Source of the DNA: Candidatus Gallispira edinburgensis
Lineage (GTDB): Bacteria > Bacillota > Clostridia > Lachnospirales > CAG-274
Direction of reading: 5' to 3'
Assembly (NCBI GenBank): GCA_904395805.1
Contig: CAJFNV010000054.1
Coordinates: 1 to 64,000, forward strand
DNA length: 64,000 nt
Under the pieces are notes generated by a model. That model had not been told where the DNA came from. It saw only the letters and a program-made list of their open reading frames with translations, and searched no databases. Below, piece after piece: positions 1 to 9,248 of the stretch (its first letter is position 1; each line of letters starts with the position of its first letter). The position numbers and the translations under genes were made by a program.

Positions 1-11
1 ATTTACTTTTT

Positions 12-34
12 TAAACCACCCTTTGGATGGTTTA
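12..34. terminator. Weak stem-loop at the left edge
   Basis: A 7-bp inverted repeat (TAAACCA / TGGTTTA) encloses a short loop and is followed by TTTGCT. It may be the end of a gene lying left of the window. The run of T is short, so the call is tentative. Confidence 0.25.
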
Positions 35-111
35 TTTGCTATGCCCTTTTGTTCTAGAGTAACCTCTACTTTTTTGTTTCAAACTTTTCACCTCTGATTA
101 CAATTTTATCA

Positions 112-140
112 TTGATATTTTCTTTTTGCAAGCTTATACT
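112..140 (+). promoter_or_regulatory. Predicted sigma-A promoter of pdp-deoB
   Basis: TTGATA (112-117) and TATACT (135-140) are separated by 17 bases. The expected start of transcription near 147 leaves a leader of about 43 bases before the pdp start codon. No operator-like palindrome was seen here. Confidence 0.6.
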
Positions 141-189
141 ATAAATAAAGAAATATATTATAAAAATTTTAACAGGAGAGGTGATTTTA

Positions 190-1494
190 ATGAATTTTGT
201 AGACCTGATAATAAAAAAGAGAAATAAACTTGAGCTTACAACAGATGAGATCAACTATTTTGTAAAAGCAGTAACAAACAAAAGCGTACCCGATTATCAG
301 ATTTCGGCAATGCTTATGGCAATATGTATCAACTCCCTTACGGAGCGTGAAACTTCCGATCTGACAATGGCTATGACTTATTCAGGAAAAACAATTGACC
401 TTAGATCCATTCCGGGCTTTAAAATCGATAAGCACAGTACAGGAGGAGTTGCCGATACAACTACACTTATACTTGCGCCCCTTACAGCCTCTCTTGGACT
501 TCCCGTAATTAAAATGTCAGGCAGAGGCTTAGGCTATACAGGAGGAACTCTTGACAAGCTTGAATCCATTCCGGGCTTTAATGTCAATATAAGCTCCGAA
601 AATGCAATAAAGCAGGTAAAGGAACACAGCATAGTCATAATGGGACAGACAGAGGACCTTGCTCCTGCAGACAAATATCTCTATGCCTTAAGAGATGTTA
701 CAGGTACAGTGGACAGCATTCCTCTCATTGCTTCAAGCATAATGAGCAAAAAGCTTGCAGACGGTGCAGACGGCATAGTCCTTGACATCAAATGCGGAAG
801 AGGAGCATTCACAAAAACACTTAAGGACGCAAGAGCCCTTGCCAATGAAATGATAAAGCTTGGAAGAAGCCTTAATAAAAAGGTTACTGCCCTTATCACC
901 AATATGGATGAACCCCTTGGCATGAACATAGGCAACAGCGTCGAAGTAATTGAAGCAATTGAAGTTTTAAAAGGCAATGTAAAGGGACCTCTTAAAGAAG
1001 TATCTCTTGCCCTCGGTGCGGAAATGCTTACAATGGGAGGTATTGCTCCCGATACTCATACGGCTTTGCAAATGCTTGAAGAAAACATAAGTAATCATAA
1101 AGGGCTGTATAAGTTTGCAGATCTGATTGCACTTCAGGGCGGAAATCCTGCAGTAATTGACAACTATTCTCTTTTCCCTCCTAGGATGTGCAAGGCAGCT
1201 ATTATATCAGATGAAGTTGGCTATGTACAGGAAATAGATGCCCTTATGATAGGAAAGGCTTCCTCAACTACAGGAGCAGGCAGAAAAACAAAGGATGATG
1301 AAATTGACTATGGTGCAGGCATAATGCTCAAACGCAAGGTAGGCGACAAAGTTGCAAAAGGCGAGATATTAGCAAGAGTATTTGCCTCTGACAGCAAGAA
1401 ATGTGAAACAGCCTGCAGCCTTGTCCACAAAGCAATAAAAATCGGAAGCAAGCCCCCAAGGCGCAAGCCTCTTATATATGAAATTATAAAATAA
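190..1494 (+). CDS. pdp: Pyrimidine-nucleoside phosphorylase
   Basis: Cleaves thymidine, deoxyuridine or uridine with phosphate to give the free base and (deoxy)ribose-1-phosphate in the cytoplasm. The 434-residue length fits the family. The N-terminal helical domain is followed by the phosphate-binding motif KHSTGGVAD and the [19 protein letters not shown] signature of the thymidine/pyrimidine nucleoside phosphorylase family. The C-terminal domain carries the usual [20 protein letters not shown] stretch. An in-frame GTG lies nine bases upstream, but the ATG at 190 is preferred because the AGGAGAGGTG ribosome binding site sits just before it. deoB follows after 13 bases, so ribose-1-phosphate can pass straight to the next enzyme. 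The family name is secure; the choice between a thymidine-specific and a broad enzyme is not, although the sequence looks most like the Gram-positive broad type. Confidence 0.93.
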   Translation: MNFVDLIIKKRNKLELTTDEINYFVKAVTNKSVPDYQISAMLMAICINSLTERETSDLTMAMTYSGKTIDLRSIPGFKIDKHSTGGVADTTTLILAPLTASLGLPVIKMSGRGLGYTGGTLDKLESIPGFNVNISSENAIKQVKEHSIVIMGQTEDLAPADKYLYALRDVTGTVDSIPLIASSIMSKKLADGADGIVLDIKCGRGAFTKTLKDARALANEMIKLGRSLNKKVTALITNMDEPLGMNIGNSVEVIEAIEVLKGNVKGPLKEVSLALGAEMLTMGGIAPDTHTALQMLEENISNHKGLYKFADLIALQGGNPAVIDNYSLFPPRMCKAAIISDEVGYVQEIDALMIGKASSTTGAGRKTKDDEIDYGAGIMLKRKVGDKVAKGEILARVFASDSKKCETACSLVHKAIKIGSKPPRRKPLIYEIIK

Positions 1495-1507
1495 AGGTTG
1501 TGATTTT

Positions 1508-2659
1508 ATGAAAAGAGGAATAATAATAGTACTTGATGCAGTAGGCATAGGAGAACTGCCCGATGCAGCAGAATACGGAGATACAGGAAGCAACACATTA
1601 ATGCATGTAAAGGAACAGGTCCCTGACCTTGATTTAAAAAATATGTGTTCTCTCGGACTGGGACTTATAGAGGGATACAATGTATACGAAAAGACAGATG
1701 AACCAAAAGGTGCATACGGCAAAATGAAAGAACGCTCCAAAGGCAAGGATACAACTACAGGGCACTGGGAAATAAGCGGAATACATCTTGATGCTCCTTT
1801 CCCCACATATCCAAATGGCTTTCCTGCTGATGTTATAGAAAACTTTGAAAAAGCCATAGGGCGAAAAATATTAGGCAATTACCCTGCCTCAGGCACAGTT
1901 ATAATACAGGAACTTGGAGATGAACATGTTAAGACAGGCTATCCCATTGTATACACATCAGCAGACAGTGTGTTCCAGATAGCAGCTCATGAGGATGTTA
2001 TTTCTGTAGAAGAGCTTTACAAAATATGTGAAACAGCAAGAGAACAGTTACAGGGCAGACATGGTGTGGCAAGAGTAATTGCCCGTCCTTTCACAGGTAC
2101 ATCGGGCAATTATCAAAGAACGGAAAGAAGGAAAGATTTTTCACTTCCTCCCGTTGCCCCGACCCTTCTTGACTATGCAAAGGAACAGGGCAAAACCGTT
2201 GCCTGTGTAGGCAAAATTGAAGATATATTCTGCAACAGAGGCATTACAAAATCCGTACACACCCATACAAATGCCGAAGGCATTGAACAGACAATAAAAT
2301 ATATAAATGAAAATTTTGAAGGTCTTATATTTACCAATCTTGTTGATACAGATATGCTTTACGGACACAGAAATGACGTTAAAGGTTTTGCAAAATCACT
2401 GCAGTACTTTGATGATAACCTGCCCCGCATTTTATCAGCTATGAAGGATGAGGATATACTCTTTATAACAAGTGACCATGGCTGTGACCCAACAACGCCT
2501 TCAACAGACCACTCAAGAGAACATTCTCTCCTGCTTATGTACGGCAAAAATATAAAACCCCGTAACCTTGGCACAAGAGAAACTTTCAGTGACATAGCAA
2601 AGACAATAGCAGAATATCTGGGTATTGAAGGAAATATTGACGGAGTAAGTATGCTGTAA
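1508..2659 (+). CDS. deoB: Phosphopentomutase
   Basis: Converts (deoxy)ribose-1-phosphate to the 5-phosphate, linking nucleoside breakdown to the pentose phosphate pathway. The 383 residues match the family length. It belongs to the alkaline-phosphatase-like metalloenzymes: the first metal-binding Asp is in [13 protein letters not shown] at the N-terminus, the TTTGHWE motif is the loop holding the catalytic Thr, and [18 protein letters not shown] near the C-terminus supplies Asp and His metal ligands. It lies 13 bases after pdp and is probably co-transcribed. A strong hairpin follows the stop codon. Deoxyribose-phosphate aldolase and cytidine deaminase, often in such operons, are not in the window. 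Confidence 0.95.
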   Translation: MKRGIIIVLDAVGIGELPDAAEYGDTGSNTLMHVKEQVPDLDLKNMCSLGLGLIEGYNVYEKTDEPKGAYGKMKERSKGKDTTTGHWEISGIHLDAPFPTYPNGFPADVIENFEKAIGRKILGNYPASGTVIIQELGDEHVKTGYPIVYTSADSVFQIAAHEDVISVEELYKICETAREQLQGRHGVARVIARPFTGTSGNYQRTERRKDFSLPPVAPTLLDYAKEQGKTVACVGKIEDIFCNRGITKSVHTHTNAEGIEQTIKYINENFEGLIFTNLVDTDMLYGHRNDVKGFAKSLQYFDDNLPRILSAMKDEDILFITSDHGCDPTTPSTDHSREHSLLLMYGKNIKPRNLGTRETFSDIAKTIAEYLGIEGNIDGVSML

Positions 2660-2675
2660 ACTTTATAGTCATAAA

Positions 2676-2715
2676 GAGGCTGATGCAGAATAATTTTATA
2701 TTTTGCATCAGCCTC
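2676..2715. terminator. Hairpin between convergent genes
   Basis: GAGGCTGATGCA pairs perfectly with TGCATCAGCCTC around a 16-base loop. It lies between the stop of deoB and the stop of the oppositely oriented phosphoesterase at 2744, and could end both transcripts. T runs on either side are short. Confidence 0.55.
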
Positions 2716-2743
2716 AAAAATTTTGCAGATATACAATCATCCA

Positions 2744-3580
2744 TTACTTTATATTACTGTCTATATTTACAACAACTATCTCAGGCGGATTAAATATTCT
2801 GGGCAAAAAAGACATTTTAAGTCCTCTGCTTACTATCATATCCACACTTCCAAGCTTATACTTTCCCCCAGCATACTTTGGAAACAGTCCCTGATTAGGT
2901 GCATATAAGCCGTTTAATAAAAAGGGAATTCTCCACTGTCCCCCATGGGCATGACCGCACAACACCAGGTCAAATTTACTGTTTTCATAGTCATCTGTCC
3001 TTTCGGGTCTGTGGGACAAAAGAATATTATACTTGCTTTTATCAGCCTCAGAGCTGCACTTAAAAAACTGCCTGTACCAGTTGTCATACGCTCCGTATTC
3101 TTTAAAGCGGCAGCATGGATCATCCGTTCCCCATACTGTAATTTCATCATCAAGAGCTATACCGTTGCCTTCAAGTACATTTACTCCGTAACCCCTTATC
3201 ATTTCCTTTATTTCATTGACCCTCCGTGAGCGGTATTCATGATTGCCCGTAACGTAAAAGCACCTGTATTTTCTTCCGATTGCCTCAAATAAAAGCCTGC
3301 CGCCCCTGTCCTCTTCAAAGCTTTCAACAATATCTCCCCCAAAGAGCACAGCATCGGGAGCAATTTCATTTATCCTTTCAATAAGTTCACTTTGAGTACT
3401 TCCGTATAAGCCGCTGTGAAGATCAGTAATAAGAACAAACTTCTTTCTCTTTTTGACCTTGTCTGTATTTATGCTATATTCCCTGACCTTAATATCAGTG
3501 TCAAAAGCCTTTATAATTACTAATGCAAGTATCGCTGATTTTATCAAAGCTTTTGTAATTTTCTTTGTATATTTTTTCAT
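2744..3580 (-). CDS. Membrane-anchored metallophosphoesterase, copy 1
   Basis: A calcineurin-like phosphoesterase of 278 residues. The metal-binding motifs are intact and in order: DLHSG, GGDIVE, GNHEY and GHAHGGQWRIPF. One hydrophobic segment near residues 10-25 would anchor it with the catalytic domain outside the membrane, as in the YkuE/YaeI group. Members of that group act on phosphodiester or lipid pyrophosphate substrates; the substrate here cannot be told. It lies 24 bases downstream of a close paralogue (3605-4435) and seems to have arisen by tandem duplication. A ribosome binding site GGAG precedes the ATG at 3580. Confidence 0.85.
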   Translation of the reverse strand: MKKYTKKITKALIKSAILALVIIKAFDTDIKVREYSINTDKVKKRKKFVLITDLHSGLYGSTQSELIERINEIAPDAVLFGGDIVESFEEDRGGRLLFEAIGRKYRCFYVTGNHEYRSRRVNEIKEMIRGYGVNVLEGNGIALDDEITVWGTDDPCCRFKEYGAYDNWYRQFFKCSSEADKSKYNILLSHRPERTDDYENSKFDLVLCGHAHGGQWRIPFLLNGLYAPNQGLFPKYAGGKYKLGSVDMIVSRGLKMSFLPRIFNPPEIVVVNIDSNIK

Positions 3581-3604
3581 ATGTATGCTCCTTTCCCTGT
3601 ATTA

Positions 3605-4435
3605 TTATTCTGCTTCAATATTTAAGACCACAAGCTCAGGAGGATTGAATATTCTTGGAATATTTGAAAGAGCAAGTCCTCTGCTTACTATCATGTCTGC
3701 ATTACCAAGCTCATACATCCCTCCGGCATATTGGGGGAAAAATCCCTGATCAGGAGCGTACAAGCCATTTAACACAAAAGGTATTCTCCACTGTCCGCCG
3801 TGGGCATGACCGCTTAAAACCACATCAAAATTACAACCATTATAATCCTCTATTCTCTCGGGTCTGTGGGACAGAAGTATGTTAAACAGACTTTTATCCA
3901 CCCGGGAATTGCATCTGTAAAGCTGTCCGTACCAGTCATCGTAGGCTCCGTACTGCTCCTTGCTGCAGTCGGGGTCGTCCACTCCCCAAAGCACAATTTC
4001 ATCACTTAGCTTAACACCTTCACCTTCAAGTACGGTTATACCATAACTTCTTATCATATCCTTTATACCATTTATTTTGTATGACCAGTACTCATGATTT
4101 CCCGATACATAATAACAATCATATTTACTGCCTATATACTCAAGAAATATCCTGCTGCCTTTTTCGTCCCTCTTATCGTCTACAATATCTCCTCCAAGAA
4201 GTATGGCGTCGGGATCAATTTCATTTACTTTTTCAATAAGGCTGTTCTGATCATTCCCGTATATTACACTGTGCAGATCAGTTATAAAAAGAAGCTTTTT
4301 ATTCTCTGTAACCTTACTTGTTATTTCCCTGTATTCTCTCACTTTAATGTTGTTATCTGCAGCTATTGCAAACAGCACTGCAAAAACTGCCATAATAACA
4401 ACAGCAGCTGTAATCAATTTAAAAATCTTTTTCAT
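3605..4435 (-). CDS. Membrane-anchored metallophosphoesterase, copy 2
   Basis: This 276-residue paralogue of the next gene downstream has the same N-terminal membrane segment followed by DLHSV, GGDIVD, GNHEYW and GHAHGGQWRIPFVLNGLYAP, so all metal ligands of the calcineurin-like fold are present. Similarity to copy 1 runs the full length, including the ends (IPRIFNPPELVVLNI here, LPRIFNPPEIVVVNI there). The variable stretch lies around residues 150-190, where the insert with several Cys and Tyr differs. It is probably the first gene of a two-gene unit. Its substrate is unknown. Confidence 0.85.
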   Translation of the reverse strand: MKKIFKLITAAVVIMAVFAVLFAIAADNNIKVREYREITSKVTENKKLLFITDLHSVIYGNDQNSLIEKVNEIDPDAILLGGDIVDDKRDEKGSRIFLEYIGSKYDCYYVSGNHEYWSYKINGIKDMIRSYGITVLEGEGVKLSDEIVLWGVDDPDCSKEQYGAYDDWYGQLYRCNSRVDKSLFNILLSHRPERIEDYNGCNFDVVLSGHAHGGQWRIPFVLNGLYAPDQGFFPQYAGGMYELGNADMIVSRGLALSNIPRIFNPPELVVLNIEAE

Positions 4436-4496
4436 AAATTCTCCCCGCTTAAATATTTATATAAACATTATAAACACAAAGGGGAAGCTTGTCAAT

Positions 4497-6962
4497 TTAC
4501 AGTCTTTTTTCCGCCTCACAAACAGCCAGAGGTACAAGTGAAAGCCCCATTACCCACAGCCACTGTGACATTCTGAGAGCAGATGTACCGAATATACTGT
4601 TCATAAACTCAGGCTCCACAACAAGCCACTGCAAAAATATTCCCAGTATAAGAGCGCCTATTAAATAAACATTGTCAAATATATTCACATACAAAAGACT
4701 TCTCCTGCTCCTCATGTTAAAAGCATGAACAAGCTGAGAAATACTAAGGGTACAAAAACTCATTGTCCTTCCTACAGTCAGATCACCATAGCACACCTTT
4801 CCTATTGCAAAAGCCAGGAGAGCAAGAGAGCCTATCATAATACCTTCAAGTATGATCCTGTTCCACATACCCTCTTCACCTCTTCTGCCCTCCATAATAT
4901 TTTTATCAACGGTATCAACACCGAGGGCAACAGCAGGCAAGCTGTCCGTAACAAGATTTACCCATAAAAGCTGCACAGGAATAAGAGGAACACTGAATCC
5001 CATAACGACAGCCAGAAATATGACAAGTATTTCACCTATGTTTGATGAAAGAAGGAAGTGAATGACCTTTAATATATTCTCATATATGCCTCTGCCTTCT
5101 TTTATGGCTGCTGCTATCGTATTAAAATTATCGTCAGCAAGTACTATATCACTTGCCTGCCTTGCAACCTCTGTACCATTGCCGCCCATGGCACAGCCTA
5201 TGTCCGCAAGCTTTATTGAAGGAGCATCGTTTATACCGTCACCTGCAAAGGCAACAATCTCCCCCTCCTTTTTAAGGGCGTCAACTATTCTGTACTTGTG
5301 TTCCGGAGTAACTCTTGCATATATGGAACACTCCTTCACACAATTTTTCAGTTCTTCGGAAGACATTGTTTCGATCTCTGCTCCTGTAATTACGGGAGAA
5401 TTTATACCTATTTCACCTGCAATAGCCTTTGCGGTAATTCCATTATCCCCTGTTATCATAAGAGTTCTTACACCTGCTCTTCTGCATATCTCAACAGACT
5501 CGGCAACGCCTTTTCTGGGTCTGTCTGCAAGAGCGATCAGTCCTACATATTTAAAGCCCTTTTCCTCTTTTACAACCGTTGAGGACACCTTTTTTGCAAC
5601 AGCCAGTACTCTAAGTCCCCTTTCGGCAAGCCTGTCAGCTTCATTAATTACTGTTCTGTTTTTTCCCTCTCCGCATATTTTAAGTATTTCTTCCACTGCC
5701 CCCTTGCTTATGGCAAGATAATCATTTCCGTTCTTATGTACCGTAGTCATAAGCCTTCTTTCAGATGAAAAGGGAATTTCATATACCCTCGGCATATTGT
5801 TTTCCATTTCTTCCTTGTCATAACCCTTTTCCTTTGCCCCTCTTACAATACCAAGCTCCGTTGCCTCTCCCTTTTCAATATCGGCATCACAGCAAAGGCA
5901 GGCAAGCCTGATAGCTTCGTCATTGCTTGTGTAGCACAATGTCATTTTGTTTTCCGTAATTGTTCCCGTCTTGTCACTGCATATTACAGTTGCATTGCCC
6001 AGAGCCTCAACAGCGGAAAGCTTTTTGACTATTGCATTCTTCCTTGCCATTTTCTGAACACCTATTGCCAGCACAATTGTAACAACAGCAGTCAGCCCCT
6101 CGGGAATAGCAGCAACCGCAAGGCTTACAGCCGTCATAAACATTTTAAAGGCAGAAAATCCTCTGAACACGCCTATTCCGAATATTGAAATACATATAAG
6201 TATAGCACCCGTTCCCAGTTCTCTTCCAAGCTTGTTCAGCTTTTTCTGTAAAGGAGTTTCTTCATCCTCTCTTTTTAGCATAGCTGATATTTTACCCATT
6301 TCGGTACTTTTCCCCGTTGCCGTTACAACAGCCCTTACTCGTCCCTGTACAACGCTTGTACCCATATAAAGCATATTTTTTCTCTCTGCAAGGGGAATAT
6401 CCTCATCCAGAACACACTCCCTTTTTTCTACCCCTGCAGTTTCTCCCGTAAGCAGAGATTCATCAGCCTTTAATGCAACCTCTTCAATAATTCTGCAGTC
6501 GGCAGGCACAATATCCCCTGCCTCCAGAAGTATAATATCCCCTCTTACAGCATTTTCCGAATTTATTTCCTTTTCCTCACCATTTCTTACTGCCCTTGTT
6601 TTCGGCACAGTCATTTCTTTCAGGGCCTCAAGAGCATTATCAGCCCTGCATTCCTGAACAGTGCCTATTATGGCATTAAACACAACTATAACACCTATTA
6701 CTATACTGTCAACAAATTCCCTGCCCCCTGAATATATTTCCGCAAGAGCACTTATTGCGGCAGCTGCAATAAGGACAATAACCATAAAATCCTTAAACTG
6801 ATCAAAAAACTTAATTATAAGAGAAGTTCTTTTTTCACTTTCAAGGGCATTTTCCCCCTCTTCCTTCAGTCTTTTCTCCGCAGTTTTTAAATCAAGTCCG
6901 TCATTAATGCTTGTCTTCAGATCTCTTATTACCCGTCTTATATCTTCACTGTGGTAATTCAT
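4497..6962 (-). CDS. Cation-transporting P-type ATPase, Ca2+ type
   Basis: An 821-residue P2-type ATPase, most like bacterial calcium pumps. It shows the actuator loop LLTGETAGVEK, the phosphorylation site DKTGTITENKMT, the hinge GDGINDAPSIKLADIGCAMG, and the membrane ion-site sequence IPEGLTAVVT. The hydrophobic segments at the C-terminus fit the usual ten-helix plan. The reading frame is open for 50 more codons upstream, into the divergent gene at 7067. The ATG at 6962 is chosen because AGGAGG lies just before it and the protein then begins with a typical cytoplasmic N-terminal domain. The next gene on the other strand carries a calcium-type EF-hand loop, so a shared role in calcium handling is possible. 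Ca2+ versus another divalent ion is inferred only from family resemblance. Confidence 0.9.
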   Translation of the reverse strand: MNYHSEDIRRVIRDLKTSINDGLDLKTAEKRLKEEGENALESEKRTSLIIKFFDQFKDFMVIVLIAAAAISALAEIYSGGREFVDSIVIGVIVVFNAIIGTVQECRADNALEALKEMTVPKTRAVRNGEEKEINSENAVRGDIILLEAGDIVPADCRIIEEVALKADESLLTGETAGVEKRECVLDEDIPLAERKNMLYMGTSVVQGRVRAVVTATGKSTEMGKISAMLKREDEETPLQKKLNKLGRELGTGAILICISIFGIGVFRGFSAFKMFMTAVSLAVAAIPEGLTAVVTIVLAIGVQKMARKNAIVKKLSAVEALGNATVICSDKTGTITENKMTLCYTSNDEAIRLACLCCDADIEKGEATELGIVRGAKEKGYDKEEMENNMPRVYEIPFSSERRLMTTVHKNGNDYLAISKGAVEEILKICGEGKNRTVINEADRLAERGLRVLAVAKKVSSTVVKEEKGFKYVGLIALADRPRKGVAESVEICRRAGVRTLMITGDNGITAKAIAGEIGINSPVITGAEIETMSSEELKNCVKECSIYARVTPEHKYRIVDALKKEGEIVAFAGDGINDAPSIKLADIGCAMGGNGTEVARQASDIVLADDNFNTIAAAIKEGRGIYENILKVIHFLLSSNIGEILVIFLAVVMGFSVPLIPVQLLWVNLVTDSLPAVALGVDTVDKNIMEGRRGEEGMWNRIILEGIMIGSLALLAFAIGKVCYGDLTVGRTMSFCTLSISQLVHAFNMRSRRSLLYVNIFDNVYLIGALILGIFLQWLVVEPEFMNSIFGTSALRMSQWLWVMGLSLVPLAVCEAEKRL

Positions 6963-7066
6963 ACTGTTCCTCCTCAATTTATGTAATATTCCATTTTTAC
7001 TTATTTCAATATATGCGAACAAGCACAAAACTATAACCACAGCATAATTTAAAAAGAGGTGGTAAT

Positions 7067-7618
7067 ATGTTAAAAATACTTTCACTCTCAATAATATTAT
7101 CAATAGACGCACTTTTTTTCGGTTTCAGTTTCGGACTTAACAAAATAAGGCTTCCCTTAAAGTCAGCAGCCGCAATGACATTAACAGGACTTGTAATTAT
7201 ACTTGGAGCAATAAAGCTTGGAGATATTATGTATGCCTTCCTGCCCCATGCAAAGCTTATAGGCGGACTTATACTTATAGGTATGGGCATATTTCTTGCA
7301 GCAGACTGCAAAAACAAAGGAAGCTTAAAATCAATGCTTAATAAGCCTGAAACAACAGACATTAACCGCAACGGAAAAATTGAAACAGGTGAAGCCATGG
7401 CAATAGGCATAGCCCTTTCAATAGATTCTTCAGCAGTAGTTATAGGCACAGCATATCTGGGCATAATTCTTCCTTTGACCATAATGATAATGCAGCTTAT
7501 ATTTCTCCTTGCAGGTGTAGAGGCAGGCAAAAAAATAAAACCCGATATTGACAGCAAATATATATCTGTCATATCAGGTCTTATTATAATAATTTTAGGT
7601 TTTACACAGCTTATCTGA
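7067..7618 (+). CDS. YtaF/MntP-like membrane protein with EF-hand loop
   Basis: A 183-residue protein with six likely membrane helices in two halves, each starting with a LSIDA/LSIDS motif (residues 11-15 and about 117-121) as in the MntP manganese exporter and YtaF sporulation protein families. The loop between the halves holds D98-I-N-R-N-G-K-I-E-T-G-E109, a complete twelve-residue EF-hand calcium loop with acidic or amide residues at positions 1, 3, 5, 9 and 12 and Gly at 6. A similar Asp-rich loop is remembered from YtaF proteins. The ribosome binding site AGAGGTGG is 5-6 bases before the ATG. The end overlaps the end of the convergent kinase-like gene by 8 bases. Function is either ion export or a sporulation-linked role; I cannot decide. 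Confidence 0.75.
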   Translation: MLKILSLSIILSIDALFFGFSFGLNKIRLPLKSAAAMTLTGLVIILGAIKLGDIMYAFLPHAKLIGGLILIGMGIFLAADCKNKGSLKSMLNKPETTDINRNGKIETGEAMAIGIALSIDSSAVVIGTAYLGIILPLTIMIMQLIFLLAGVEAGKKIKPDIDSKYISVISGLIIIILGFTQLI

Positions 7619-8909
7619 ATATAGCAAGTATACCGGAGCCTGACTCTACATCATCTCCGGGTATCAAGCTGTCATCCTCTGTTGTTTCTTCCGTAGTGTC
7701 CTCTGTTTCAGCTTCACGTTCATCATCGCTGTAGCCGAAAATGTCAAATATGCTTTTACCTTCTTCAGGCAATGCTTCTGTTGAAATTTCAATGTCATTT
7801 TCATTTTCAACATCTCTTTTTATTGAGAATATTTCTATAGCAATAACAATAACACATATGACCATTATTCCTATTATTCCGTAAATAACTGCTTTTTTCC
7901 AGAATCCGCTGTCTTTATAGAAATCATTTTTCTTGCTTTCAGGCTGTGAATATCTCTCCCAGTGTCTTTTTGTATCCATTCTTTTCAGTTCTTCATAAAA
8001 GGTTTCAACATCGGGAGTTCTGTTTTCAGCCTTGATATTAAGAGCATTCATTATTGCATTTGCCACTGCAGGTCTTAAAGTTACACCCTCTACCTCAGAT
8101 ATAGGTATGAGAGTATCCTGCTCACTTCTTGATGTAGCAGTCACAGGTATTTCACCTGTAATAAGCTCATAATAAACTGCTCCTATAGAATAAATATCCA
8201 CTCTTGTTGTAAGCTTTGCCCCTGACTTATACTGCTCAACAGGAGAATAGCCTTCATTTGTATAAACAGGCATAATTCTTGCCATATATCCGCAGAAACT
8301 GAAATCCGTAAGAACAATTGAACTGTTCTCATCAATAATTATTGTATCAGGTGTAATGTTGCCGTGTATTATGCCAAGCTCATGAACAGGCTCAATAGCC
8401 TTTAACACAGCAACTATAACACGTCTTGCATATTCATCTGTTATTTCATAATCATCATCTATAATTTCAGCAAGAGAAGTTCCCTTTACAATTCTTCTTA
8501 CAACATAATATGTATTATTTTCCTCAAAGCCGTCAATGACATCATTGTGTTCAAGGCCTATAAGATCCTGACATTCATCTCCGAATGCCTTCATACCGGC
8601 ATAATATCTGTCCTCGGCTTCTCCGCTTTTTGTCAGGACAAGCTCATCGCCTTCATTTCTGCTGGCAAAATTATTTGGCAAAAACTCATTTATAAGGACC
8701 TTTTCATTCTCTGCCTTATCCCATGCCACATATGTAACAAATATACTGTTTACATCCACAGAATAACCTGCAATATATCTGCCGTTCAGCTCTGTTCCGG
8801 GATATAAATGCTTTTTGTTGTTAGGCTCAAGTATATATTCTCTGCCGCAGTAAGGGCAGCTGTTAAGATTTTCATCAAACTCATTCATGCAATGCATACA
8901 TCTTTTCAT
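7611..8909 (-). CDS. Zinc-ribbon transmembrane pseudokinase
   Basis: This 432-residue protein has four parts: a CxxC...CxxC zinc ribbon (Cys 4, 7, 18, 21), a Ser/Thr-kinase-like domain (about 43-310), a membrane helix (about 340-362) and an acidic Thr/Glu-rich tail outside the membrane. The kinase fold is recognisable from HGNITPDT, SPVEQY, RVDIYSIGAVYYELITGEIP and a late Arg (NRTPD). Key catalytic residues are changed. The ATP-binding Lys is Asn74 (VLIN instead of VAIK), the catalytic Asp of HRD is Asn184 (HGN), the following Lys and Asn are Thr, DFG is DFS, and the Gly-rich loop is gone. It is therefore predicted to bind or signal rather than phosphorylate. A good ribosome binding site, GGAGG, precedes the ATG. 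Confidence 0.85.
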   Translation of the reverse strand: MKRCMHCMNEFDENLNSCPYCGREYILEPNNKKHLYPGTELNGRYIAGYSVDVNSIFVTYVAWDKAENEKVLINEFLPNNFASRNEGDELVLTKSGEAEDRYYAGMKAFGDECQDLIGLEHNDVIDGFEENNTYYVVRRIVKGTSLAEIIDDDYEITDEYARRVIVAVLKAIEPVHELGIIHGNITPDTIIIDENSSIVLTDFSFCGYMARIMPVYTNEGYSPVEQYKSGAKLTTRVDIYSIGAVYYELITGEIPVTATSRSEQDTLIPISEVEGVTLRPAVANAIMNALNIKAENRTPDVETFYEELKRMDTKRHWERYSQPESKKNDFYKDSGFWKKAVIYGIIGIMVICVIVIAIEIFSIKRDVENENDIEISTEALPEEGKSIFDIFGYSDDEREAETEDTTEETTEDDSLIPGDDVESGSGILAIFR

Positions 8910-9031
8910 AGGCTTACCTCCATATACAACATTTAATTATATCATTTTTCTTACGGATTTCAACAATTTTTTCCTTTTAACGGCATATTTTTTGTTCACA
9001 AATAATTTACAATTAATATTCTTAATTTTTC

Positions 9032-9060
9032 TTTACAAATTTGTGAAGATATTGTATAAT
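9032..9060 (+). promoter_or_regulatory. Strong predicted sigma-A promoter
   Basis: TTTACA (9032-9037) and TATAAT (9055-9060) are separated by exactly 17 bases. No open reading frame with a ribosome binding site begins between here and the hairpin at 9185. The promoter therefore drives either a short RNA or the leader of recQ. Confidence 0.65.
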
Positions 9061-9066
9061 GTATTC

Positions 9067-9213
9067 ATAGAAAACAAATAACAAATTTAATTTTCGTTAA
9101 TTTTATTTAATTATAACAAATCAGATAGCAGTTTGTAAATCTTTATTTTGCCAAACTCTATTATTCATATACAACTCTCCAGATAAAAGGCAGCTCTCTC
9201 CACGCTGCCTTTT
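9067..9213 (+). ncRNA. Candidate small RNA or attenuated recQ leader
   Basis: About 147 bases lie between the expected transcription start of the 9032 promoter and the end of an intrinsic-terminator-like hairpin. No known RNA family was recognised: there is no SRP, tmRNA, 6S or riboswitch core that I can see. The body is very AT-rich up to about 9180. It may be an independent RNA, or a leader that lets some transcripts continue into recQ at 9249. Confidence 0.4.
9185..9213 (+). terminator. Hairpin upstream of recQ
   Basis: AAAAGGCAGC pairs perfectly with GCTGCCTTTT around a 9-base loop, and the right arm ends in a T run. It lies 36 bases before the recQ start codon, with no upstream protein gene on this strand, so it may be the end of a small RNA or an attenuator. 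Confidence 0.6.
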
Positions 9214-9248
9214 GTCATGTTTAAATATTATTTTTAAAAGAGGTCAAC

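Noticed and set aside
66..254. A 62-codon minus-strand open frame at the left edge
   Set aside because: It overlaps the pdp promoter and start. It looks like chance translation of AT-rich DNA.
1369..1878. A 169-codon minus-strand open frame across pdp and deoB
   Set aside because: It is antisense to two well-identified genes and has no family features.
5062..5721. A 219-codon plus-strand open frame
   Set aside because: It is antisense to the P-type ATPase, whose conserved motifs fix the true strand. It has no ribosome binding site or recognisable domain.
6963..7112. Fifty-codon N-terminal extension of the Ca2+-type ATPase
   Set aside because: It would overlap the divergent YtaF-like gene and lacks a ribosome binding site. 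The ATG at 6962 has AGGAGG.
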